From Takashimella koratensis (taxonomy: Eukaryota; Basidiomycota; Tremellomycetes; Trichosporonales; Tetragoniomycetaceae): 64,000 bases of DNA. Numbering within the stretch: the stretch's first letter is position 1; each line of letters begins with the position of its first letter. The translations under genes and the position numbers were made by a program. The notes below the pieces were generated by a model. That model saw only the letters and a program-made list of their open reading frames with translations. It was not told the origin of the DNA and did not search any database. Positions 55,544-64,000 of this stretch are shown here, piece after piece. Location of the stretch: the NCBI GenBank assembly GCA_003116875.1, contig BCKT01000003.1:65143-129142 (forward strand), in the 5' to 3' direction.

Positions 55544-56774
55544 TTACGTCTGCGGCGCTGGCAGTGTCGAGGAGCCGGTCAAGTAGGCAGCTTGGACAAT
55601 TTCTGGGAAGACAACGCCCCAGTCATTTGCTTGGAAATTTCCGTTCAATCCATTGAGGTTGATTTGGTTGTCGCTCGATGTCCAATTGTAGACAGTGTAA
55701 AAGGCGCTGGGCCACAGAGTTTTGGCTGTGGAACTAGTTGCAAGAATCACCGGAGACCACGGGGTCTTCTCAACGAACCCAGCTGAGAGTCATGTAAGCC
55801 GAAAGGGGTAACTGAGAAGAAGATAGCAAATAAAACGCACTGAGAGTTGTCTGGTCAATCGGGTTATCTCCAGTAGTTACATTGACCACAGTGACATTCA
55901 TTCCGGTCAACAAACGGAGACCGGTGCCGAGGTCACCTCCCGCCATGGTCGACGAGTTCACTTGTCCCGGAAATCCCGCTTGCAAAGCAGCAAGGCGCCA
56001 AGCTGCGGGCCATCAAGCCTGGCGGCCCGCGTCGTCCGCAACATCCGCCGCCTGGGCCTCTTCGATACGAAGAAAGATAGACTCCCACGACTGTTGCGCA
56101 ATACTCCAGATAACGATGAACGCCGAGGTGTTTAAGTCCATCAAGTCGACGAAAGTGCGGGCAGGGATCCAGAATGGCTCAGCATTGTGTACCGCACACA
56201 GTGCATGAGCAATTCATGGGTCGCCGTCGCTGGGGTCTGGCACAAACATAGAAGCCGAGGGGTGAGTCAAACAAATGTAACTGGTAGCTTGCACAAGTGG
56301 AGGAAGTTACTCACTTCCGTTGATGTCGCTGCATTGCATGTGCTGCGTGGGATCCTGCATCGCAGCAGCGGTCGGGAGGGGACCTGTTGGGGCAGGTGTA
56401 GTGGGCGCGCCTCCCCCGGTGATTGTCTCGATGGTAGTGAAAATCGTGGTACTCGCGACACCGTTGACGGTAGTTGCCGACGTAATGGTCTCGGTCGTCG
56501 TTGAAACTTTCTCGTCGCTGTCGGGTGTTCCGGTGATTGTGGCAACAGTGGTGAAAATCGTGGTACTCGCCACACCGTTGTCAGTAGTTGCCGAAGTGAT
56601 GGTCTCTGTCGTCGTTGAAACATCATCGTTCTGACCAGCAACGAAAGTCAAAGCTGGGTTATGGTCAGTTGATGAGTCGGACATATGGTACGAAGAACGG
56701 GCATCGTACTTACATGACAACAACGCAAAGAGTGCCACAATAATGGCACGGCTTGGAGCCTGGAACATCAACAT
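55544..56774 (-). pseudogene. Secreted calpain-like gene, copy C, with two Trp-to-stop codons
   Basis: Same four-exon, phase-1 plan as copies A and B: signal peptide MLMFQAPSRAIIVALFALL, a Thr-rich linker with a two-copy tandem repeat of about 38 residues (each copy starting VSTTTETITSATT), then the core and tail exons. In the core, TGA replaces the Trp of the D-P-W motif (56214-56216, before IAHALCAVHNAEP). TGA also replaces the first Trp of the WW pair (56013-56015, before WPAAWRLAALQAGFPG). Between and after the stops the frame is otherwise undamaged, with no frameshift, suggesting recent inactivation. Both changes are G-to-A on the coding strand. The last exon (FYTVYNWTSSDNQINLNG) is intact and ends at 55544. 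Confidence 0.75.
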
Positions 56775-57373
56775 GTTGTGTAGCACAAGTCAAAGTAAGT
56801 GTCTTTCAAGAGAATGGAGAAGACAGTGGATGGTCTGAGTAGGAACTGCAAAGTGTTTTGTTGGCCTGGGGGAGAACAGTTAACAGTCCACGACACCGCA
56901 GACCAGCTTTCATATCTTCATTCTAGGCCATAGGCGGCAGCCCAAGACATAATGTAGGAGGCCATGCAAGGACCTTACTCAGTCTGACGTGTAAGAAATC
57001 ACGATCAACGACGTGTCTCCAATGAATGGAGGGCAAGGCAAAGTCAAAGGACTGAGTGGTGGAAGACGGCAGGAGTAGTGTCAGAGCCCAAAGGGCCGAT
57101 CAGGGTAAAGCGGAAAAGGATAGACAAGCGTCTCGTTGGGTGAAGAAAAGAAGAAGAGATTTGCGTTGTGTAGGAGTAGGGAGATCTGGGTACAGGTGGG
57201 ATTTGACTTGGGGTAACGAAAACGGAGGGTCAGGTATCATCTTCGGATGAGCAACCATGGACTTGGCCCACGGAGCGCCTTTCGTTTGTCCGGATGTTAC
57301 ACATAGACAAAGCAGATGCATTCTCTTACGCTCTTACACGTGTCACGGAGCCTTTGAAGGGTTCGCTAATCTT
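56775..57373. other. Spacer between copy C and relic D
   Basis: About 600 bases with no supported gene. It includes the copy C promoter side. Confidence 0.4.
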
Positions 57374-57827
57374 TTACCACCACAACGTCACTAGCTTCCC
57401 GGAGCTGTAAGATTTACGGATAGAGTCATTGAAGTTAACAGAGACTGGGTAGGTGCGATTTGAGATCCATGTCGAGTTTGCTCTGACTGTGGCACACAGC
57501 GCGTGCGAGAACCACGGATCGTCTATGTCAGGCCCTTGTTTGAGAAACAGGTGTCAGCTAGGTGTCTCTCCGGAGGTTCTCGCCATGACCATGACTCACC
57601 TCCGTTGATATCTGCACAAACAAAACCAGTGTCAAAGTTATATACTCCTGTCGGTTTGGTGGCTCTCTTGGAAGCCCACGCAATAGGACCGCCTTCACGT
57701 TTCAAGTCATCAACGACCTGCGACCAAATCACCCGAGGCTCTTATATTCTGTCAGGAACTCACTCGTCAACGCTATCAGAACCCAGAGGAAGAATCTCCT
57801 CAGCCTTGTCGTTTTGTGGAAGAGCAT
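57374..57827 (-). pseudogene. Calpain-like relic D, truncated
   Basis: A fourth member of the array, much decayed. From 57827 a short signal-like start (MLFHKTTRLRRFFLWVLIAL) leads to a sequence ending in GFVCADINGG and a GTGAGT donor. This matches the C-x-D-I-N-G junction of the other copies, but the Ser/Thr linker is almost gone and the first splice does not keep frame cleanly. The next exon has DDPWFSHALCATVRANSTW, clearly homologous to the other cores. It then loses similarity and stops after about 35 more residues at 57374, before the strand-rich domain and the C-terminal exon. No function is expected. Confidence 0.7.
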
Positions 57828-58449
57828 ACTAGTGAATAATGATGGCTTCGCGCCGGCCATTCACCTCTGCGTGAGGCTTATATGCGAATTTGAAGAGGCA
57901 TTGCCGCATGTACCTCACAATTTCAAGCCTGTGGCAGGTCGTTTCACACCGTCACACAGCCGTCATGGGCGAGAAAAGATTTGTGACGCTTGATCAAAGG
58001 AACGGTGGACACTTGCCAAGCATATACCCGCGCCTCAAACTCCTGCAAAGCCCATGAGAGTAGCGATTGAAAGGAATGGTTTCCACGAGTGAGTCCATCG
58101 CCAAGATGAGTAGGTCAGAGACTGGCCGGCGATACGAGTTCTACCTGGAGGAACCCATTGACACGGTCGCTGCAAGATCTCTGCTCACGTGCTGCTCAAC
58201 GCAACGGTTGGACTTGGTACATCGAAAGAGGGCGAAGCTGTGTTTTCAAGGCAATAGGGATGGGCACCTTGAAAGGAGGTATGCGCTAAGATGACACGCG
58301 GGGGAGTGAGTAGACGGTCAGGCCAATCCCCGTTCCGTGAGTAGCGACGTAGCGCATCAAGGTCTCAAATCAATGGAGGAACCGCACCTTCAATGAGCGA
58401 CTGCCTGCATTTCCATGTACTCTCTTCCTCTTCGAGCATCATATGATCC
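57828..58449. other. Intergenic
   Basis: About 620 bases with no supported gene. It may contain remnants of the original relic D promoter. Confidence 0.4.
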
Positions 58450-59589
58450 TCACGCGTAGTAGTCCAGATACTCCTTCCAAAGCACCTCCAGCCTGGCTCC
58501 TGCCATCTCCTCCCACCAAACATCGTCCCACTGTTCATGGGATAGTCGAACGTCGATGAGCCTCACGATATCTGGGAACGGTCCTCTGCGAGGTTTCCCC
58601 GATCGATCTGCGTCCGGGCGGGGCGGGATCGGCGGCGGTGGGTTGTTGGGGTACATGGTCGGCGCTGGCGGCGGTGCTCCACCAACTCCGTACGGCGCAG
58701 CGGAAGGCGGTGGGTTATGGTAAGGGTATTGTGAGAAATTAGAAGGAGGGGTGGATGTGGATGGGCCAGTGAGCCAAGAAAGGAACCGAGCACCAGCGTC
58801 GTAAGCATCTTCCCAGCCTCGATCGCGACGGCCTTGGCCGGGTTGACGCCAGTGAGGAGGGCCAAGGTTGGCGTTGAGCCGAACGTGGTCGGCGATGGAC
58901 TCGGTGAGCCAGGTGGGGGTCGAGCCGTTACCCTAGGGACGAATAGAGGTTAGCCATGGGGAAGGATGGGAAGGAAAGCAGTGAGAATGGTACATGACTG
59001 GATAACTGCACGTACATCGTGTTGAATGGTGTGAACGAGCTCATGAAGCACTGAGTGACAAAGCTGTTAGCTCTTTGAACCTCTCAACGACATGACGTGA
59101 CTCACAAACGCCCTTGAACTCCTTGGCTGCGCTCGCTTCATCCCTCTCGCCTTTCTTAACCTGGCGCATGATATCCGCGACCCAATGCAAACTGACTCCA
59201 ATATGCCCCCCACAAGTCGCCGCCAATCCCTCTTTATCCTCCAGCTCAATCTCAATCAACTGGTGCCTCCATCGCGCGGGGTCGCCCGGTATCCGAAGCT
59301 CGGTTGCAGCAAAGTTTGCCGCGTGGAAAGCGAAACCGATGGGATCCGGGAGCGCGCGGAGGAAGAACGCTGTAGGTTCGGACAGCGAAGGGTCAGGGTG
59401 GATGAAGGCGAAAATGAGTGAAGTAGAGGGAAGAGGGCGTGCGGTGCCGTTGGGTGGGATAGGATGGAGTAAGGGCTCGGTAGAGGATGAAGAAGATGGG
59501 GAAGAGGCGAGGTAGTAGGTTGTGAAGGGGGGCGGAGGGACGGGCTTGGACGGCTTGCTGCGGAAGAAGGAGAAGTTGATGGGCGGCAT
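58450..59589 (-). CDS. Basic secretory protein (BSP)-family metallopeptidase-like protein
   Basis: Three exons (59589 to about 59109, 59050 to about 59018, about 58933-58450) give about 330 residues from MPPINFSFFRSKPSKP. The first domain part has beta-strand segments (FAFIHPDPSLSEP, GFAFHAANFAATEL). The zinc motif is created across two introns: LLHELVHTIQHDGNG, an HExxH helix followed by a further His. The family continuation is TPTWLTESIADHVRLNANLG, GPPHWRQPGQG and GWEDAYDAGARFLSWL. The C-terminal part carries a Pro-rich insert and a closing helix (RLSHEQWDDVWWEEM). Family members in plants and fungi are often secreted, but no signal peptide is visible here, so this one is probably intracellular. 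Peptidase activity is inferred from HExxH only. Confidence 0.82.
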
Positions 59590-60006
59590 GGTGGCGATAT
59601 GAAGTGGGGTGTTGTTGATTCTTGCGGCTGGGAACTCGATGTATGTTCTAGACGACGTCCAGCGTCGAGGTGGGTGATGTATGAAGGATGAGATGGAGGA
59701 TGTTGCAATGGCTGAAGTTGACGATGACGATGACGAGGAATTCTGAAATCGGGTCGACGACTGAAACAGCCGCTTCGGGAAGTCAATCACCGAAATGACC
59801 GGCAGCCAGAAAGTCAGGCAATCGACGATGGTGCATGCACACGGCTGACTCAGAGATATGGATGCTCCCAGGATTAGATGAATACGAAAGAGTCATTCGT
59901 CACCCCATCACTTGACTCAGAAGATGTACTTGGGATACGAGGTCACGCTGGTTGTCCTGAAGCACAATCAGCTGTGAATGAAAAGTGTCGGCGCGACAGA
60001 ATTCAC
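59590..60006. other. Intergenic
   Basis: About 415 bases. An optional short last exon of the receptor-like gene could lie near 59960-59930. Nothing else is supported. Confidence 0.4.
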
Positions 60007-61422
60007 TCACAGAAACGAGGCATCGTCGTCTACCGGAGAGCGCGCACGCCGAACACGACGGAGATATAGAGCAACGCCAACACATATTCCGAGTGCCGCA
60101 AGGATTCCAAAGACGCAGCCTACAATCACTCCAGCGGAGGAGTGGCTCGAGTCGGAGCTTGTAGAACCTGTTTGACTTTGGTTCAGATCGGCGGCGGATA
60201 GAGCTGGTGTACCAGCGGTATAGTATGTCTCGATGACGGTTGATCCGTTGCTCAGAGCTGTAACGGTCTCGACGGGGATTGAAGCGGGCATCGTGACAGA
60301 ACCGAACGAAGAAGCACCAGCGGCTCTGGAACCTGAGGCTGAGGGAGATGTTTGCGACGCCGAAGATGTACTTCTGCCACCGGTCCCGCCGGAGGATGAA
60401 GTTGAGCCAGTTGCGGTAGACGCTCTGAACCCACATGTCAGCGGCTCTCACATCCAAATAGAGGAGAAACTCACTGCACCGTGGCGACTGAGTAGAACAC
60501 AGCACTTTCGAAAGAGACAAACGTCCAGTCCGTGTTTTCGATTGATACAGTGTAATCTTTCGACGCATCCAGTGCAGCGGCGTACATGATTGAGTCGAGG
60601 CCGACGAAGGGGCTCATCCCGTTGAACGTCTGGGTAGCAGGAAAATTAGGAGGTGCAGGGTCCAGTGCGACTGTGTAGTTGCCATGGTTGTACGCGGTGG
60701 TCCCGTGAATCGTGAAGAATGAGGTCGAACTTGGGACGGAGAAAGAGATGGGTTGGTCAAGGCCGTAACAGTCGATCCGAGAACAGGCAGCGTTTGTGCT
60801 GCCCGCAGTCGTTTGAGCACTACATGATGTTGACACGCTAACAGCAGAGTTGATACTCGTGCCAGTGAGGCCGGGCAAGGTGGAGTTGACGAAGACCTCG
60901 CTGATCTGGGTTCAGCACCCCCCTTCCCACTATGCAGGCTGCTTACTCGCTCGCCCCAGTTCCCACTTCCATGGTATACGTTATCCCGTTGAACAAGACC
61001 CCCGTGTCAGCGGTCACCTGGACTGTGATTGTATGTGCGTCGTTCGCTGACCCCGACTTTGCCACCCAGTACCCTAACAACGAGTCATCCTGCCCACTCA
61101 AAGGCGATTCGTCCAGAGTGATCGTCATCGCCCCGACCCCGGCCTGACCCCAAACGTAAACAGCGTATCCGGAAAATTGAAAGCTCATCGTCGCTCCTAT
61201 CAAGTTCGTGTAGTGTGAGGACTCGCCCGTACCAATAGTCATGGACGTGTAGGAGCTCCATGGTGCCTGAGAATAAGAGATGTTCCACCCAGCCGTCGAA
61301 GAAGTCGGTGAGCTTGGTGTGTATCGTACAACAGTATCGGCATCGGTGACTGTAAAATTGACGGAGGTGGAGGTTATTGGAGAGGGTAGTAAGAGTATCA
61401 CGAAGGCGACGAGCTCCCACAT
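60007..61422 (-). CDS. Receptor-like single-pass surface protein (paralogue of 9026-10587)
   Basis: Three exons (61422-60947, 60900-60475, 60424-60007) with phase-2 introns at the same places as the paralogue, about 438 residues. Signal peptide: MWELVAFVILLLPSPITSTS. Matching ectodomain landmarks are VNFTVTDADTVVRYTPS, GWNISYSQAPWSSYTSMTIG, GESSHYTNLIGATMSFQF and YAVYVWGQAGVGAMTITLD; the second block has VNSTLPGLTG. A Ser/Thr-rich stalk precedes one transmembrane helix (VIVGCVFGILAALGICVGVA) and a basic tail (RRVRRARSP). A GTGAGT at the stop leaves room for one more small exon. I infer a plasma-membrane sensor or adhesive protein from topology; the ligand is unknown. Introns and order of parts show that this and the 9026 gene arose by duplication. 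Confidence 0.78.
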
Positions 61423-62171
61423 TGTCTCCAAGCTCTCGCTGGTTGAACGCAGCGTCGATATTCGGAAAGAAGGTTGAGGGAGTGTGAGAACGTGAGATTG
61501 TGTCTGATGCCCGGAGGTATTGATGGAGTCAGGAGGCCGACATCGATACCCACGCACTGGTTGTACCGTTGTCTTGTACCGGATCGTGAGCTAGAGACCG
61601 TCCTTGGGACAGGGGACGGGGGAAGGTTTGGTGAAAGGAGTCGATCTTGTCATGAAAGGCCGAGACAAGGGAAGGGCGGTAGTCGGTTGGGGGCGATTCG
61701 CGTGGGATCCGAGGGATTCATCAAGGATACGGCTCCTTTCACAAGAGGCCGGCAAATTGCTGAAAAAACACGGTGTATCGTAGCCTAAGCCAAACCCAAG
61801 ACCATTGTTGAATCCAAGATGGCGGAACTGACTCGCTGCCTCTGGGCTCACGCCACAGTCGTCGCCCTTGAGACCCTTGTTCCATATCAACAAAGGAAGT
61901 GTGCAGTTACCGAGAACGCGACAAAGCAGCCTTTCGGTGACCGACGGACACCGATTTTTGGCGTCATTGTCCTCTTCCATGAGCTCTGAGCCTCATACTC
62001 ACCACCCTGCTGCTGTTCCAGACCAGGCGATGAAGACTTTGACTGCTAGATAGCACACGCAAAATGCTATGATTCATGCCCGAGGTCACGTGCCTTCCCT
62101 CATGACTCATGTTTGTCTTTATTTTTGGAGATTTCGGCGACTTCGACTCGGTCTGCACAGTCCCCTATAAG
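61423..62171. promoter_or_regulatory. Divergent promoter region
   Basis: About 750 bases between the divergent receptor-like (minus) and arrestin-like (plus) genes. A GAGGTCACGTGCC sequence (E-box-like CACGTG) lies near 62081-62093, upstream of the arrestin-like start. No gene is supported. Confidence 0.4.
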
Positions 62172-64000
62172 ATGCCCACCCCCGGTCCTGCCCCGCCCGC
62201 CATGGACAAGAGCAAGAGCAGAGACAGAAGCAGAGGGCGGGGGACCAACGACAAGGCTGACCGCTCTTCTACCACCGACATGACCGACCGATTCTCCAAC
62301 CTCCTCCGTGGGGCGTCGTCCACTCGTCGATCAGGTCCGCAGCTCTCGCTCCACGTTAGCGGGAGAGGAACAGTCATCATGCCTCACCCTATCCTCGACG
62401 CCATCAACGGACACCCAAACACAGAGCTATCAGGAGAATTAGAGATTGAGTTGCCCAAAGGGTCGGGGAAGAAGAGGTGTCGAAGTATATCAGTGGGACT
62501 CAAGTCGGTATCGAGGTTATTCATGGGTCCTGAACGAGGGTGGGAGGAGGATGTCCTGTTTGACAGGAAGATTGATCTTCGCGGAGCAATTGTGTTGGAA
62601 GAGGGCACGCAAAGGTGGGTGCATCTCGAAAGACTTTGCTTGAGATTGAGCTGCGTGCCCAACACTCACACCGCATGACTTTTGTTCCCAGATTCGGTTG
62701 GAACATCATCATCCCCTTCCACCTCGGCCCACACGACTTTCACCCTAAAGGCAATGTGATCCTCACCATCTACGCCGAAGTCGACGGGCTGCCATCGAAG
62801 ACTTCCTCGGGCTGGTTCACACCTCGATCGTCCAGCCCCGACGGCGAGCGCGACCACACCCATAGCCACAGCCGTAGCCGAACCCGCAAATCGTCTACTC
62901 AGATCTCACCCGCCCACTCGGGCTCAACCACACCAACGGGCAACGCTCCAGGGTCTTCGGGGATGTTACCTCACTCCTGGGCGCAGGATATCTCGGAACC
63001 GCCCCAGGACCGTGGGATAGCACACCAGATGCTTGTCTCGTGGCGAGAACCAATCGATGCCCATTCGGAGGGCAAGGTCGATTGGTTGTATGGGACGCAC
63101 ACATGTGATCGAAGGTTGTGGTTGATATATAACCCGAACATTGAGGGAGAAGTGAATAAGTTGGATCTCACGGCCAAGGTTGACCTCCCTTCGGTCGGTG
63201 TGGTAAATGTTCGATGGACGTCACATCTCGTGAGTCCTCGTTAGCTTCTTCTTTGTACAGGTTAGCTAACAACTCGATCTCAGTGGACTGTATGCGCGAC
63301 ACTCAACACACTCGTCTCTGTCACTTGCGTTCCCACCGCTCAAATATACTTTGTCGCCGTCGTCCTCACTCAAAAAGCACTCATTCGATCACCAAGAGAA
63401 CTTCCTGAAACTCCGCCGCTTGAACAAACTCGCCGGTTTGTTATCTGGACAAGTGGGAAGCGACCAGAGCAAGGCGAGCCGCTCACGGCTTCCACGCCAA
63501 CGCTTTGGAAAGGTGCGGGGGAGCTGGTACTGAAGGGTACCCACAAGTTGCCGGACCACACCAAGCTGCGACCATCGACGGTAGAGGGGTGAGCAAGGTC
63601 CAGCTAGCGATTTCAGGACTTGGCTGACTTTTTGTCCAGCGTCATGACGCCAATCCAAGTAACACACACATTGTCGGTAGAGCTGTGGTTCGCGCTCGAC
63701 GGAGAGCTACAGATGCTGGTCGCGAAGAAAGATGTTGATGTTCCTTCGGTGAGCAGATCACCCCCCCCCCCCCCCCCTTTCCCCGCCTTGTCAAATCTGA
63801 CCGCTAACATCCGCAGTGCGACTTGATCCCTAAAATCATCGCTTTGCCATCATGTAAGCTTCCACCTCTTCTCCTCGTCTACGCCGTTCACCTCGCTAAC
63901 GACGCAGACGGGACATCCCCTCTTGACCCATGCCCACTGTGCGGTCTACCCCCTAACGAACAATTCTGCGTCACTTGTCCCCGCTCCATTGTCCCTCACG
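62172..64000 (+). CDS. Arrestin-like protein, partial at window end
   Basis: Six exons are visible: 62172-62614, 62692-63239, 63284-63588, 63640-63748, 63817-63853 and 63908 onward; the gene runs past 64000. After a Ser/Arg-rich start, arrestin-type strands appear: GPQLSLHVSGRGTVIMPHP, ELSGELEIELPKGSGKKRC, SISVGLKSVSRLFMG, EDVLFDRKIDL, then FGWNIIIPFHLGPHDFHPKG, the usual position of the conserved 'pF.f.lP' turn. A His/Ser/Arg insert follows, then VDWLYGTHTCDRRLWLIYNP and the second lobe (WTVCATLNTLVSVTCVPTAQ). Near the cut end lie two Cys pairs (CPLCGL and FCVTCPRS), suggesting a small zinc-binding element after the arrestin fold. By family, alpha-arrestins guide ubiquitin-dependent turnover of membrane proteins. 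No PPxY motif is visible in the part present. Confidence 0.75.
63761..63777. repeat. C17 homopolymer run in an intron
   Basis: Seventeen C bases inside the fourth intron of the arrestin-like gene, between exon ends 63748 and 63817. It is prone to length error. Confidence 0.85.

Noticed and set aside
51484..56774. Stop codons in copies A and C explained by an alternative nuclear genetic code
   Set aside because: All other genes in the window use TAA, TAG and TGA as normal terminators, so reassignment is not plausible.
1..64000. Intact transposon or retroelement
   Set aside because: No reverse transcriptase, transposase, terminal repeats or target duplications were recognised. The only retroelement-like piece is the H2C2 zinc finger in the PalI-like gene.

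Overview
The window is nuclear DNA of a basidiomycete fungus, most likely a Tremellomycete-type yeast. Genes are dense and on both strands. Coding sequence is GC-rich. Introns are frequent and short (about 45-70 nt, a few up to 150 nt), with GTGAGT/GTAAGT donors, CTNAC-type branch sites and CAG/TAG acceptors. I found no rRNA, tRNA, CRISPR array, operon or intact transposon. Gene models were spliced by hand from donor/acceptor signals and reading-frame continuity, so exon edges are predictions.

Layout. 0.4-4.3 kb: a secreted Ser-rich protein, then a seven-exon gene of unknown function whose introns are all phase 1. 5-10.6 kb: a membrane-anchored charge-block protein, an F-box-like protein and a secreted single-pass receptor-like protein. 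10.8-18.3 kb: an aldo-keto reductase, a PalI-like multipass protein whose last exon encodes a retroelement-type H2C2 zinc finger, and a Lys/Asp-rich low-complexity protein. 19.5-25.5 kb: GlcNAc-6-phosphate deacetylase, an alpha/beta hydrolase and tRNA methyltransferase TRM11. 25.8-28.5 kb: a diverged paralogue of the phase-1 gene. 29-38 kb: a SUR7-like tetraspan protein, a HAD-type phosphatase, an HMG-box transcription factor and another tetraspan protein. 38.9-48.3 kb: two unknown proteins, an arrestin-like protein, a zinc alcohol dehydrogenase and a CCDC97-family protein. 48.7-51.2 kb: a GH88 unsaturated glucuronyl hydrolase convergent with a cupin. 51.5-57.8 kb: a same-strand array of four related secreted calpain-like genes in different states of decay. 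58.4-64 kb: a BSP-type metallopeptidase, a paralogue of the receptor-like protein, and a second arrestin-like gene cut by the window end.

Themes. Much of the window concerns the cell surface: secreted or anchored Ser/Thr-rich proteins, three tetraspan proteins and two receptor-like paralogues. Housekeeping metabolism is interleaved (GlcNAc catabolism, alcohol dehydrogenase, AKR, tRNA modification). The least conventional items are (1) the two-gene phase-1 module family at 1.6-4.3 and 25.8-28.5 kb, (2) the calpain-like array in which the catalytic Cys position is Pro and two or three copies carry nonsense codons or truncation, and (3) the PalI-like protein joined to an integrase-type zinc-binding domain.
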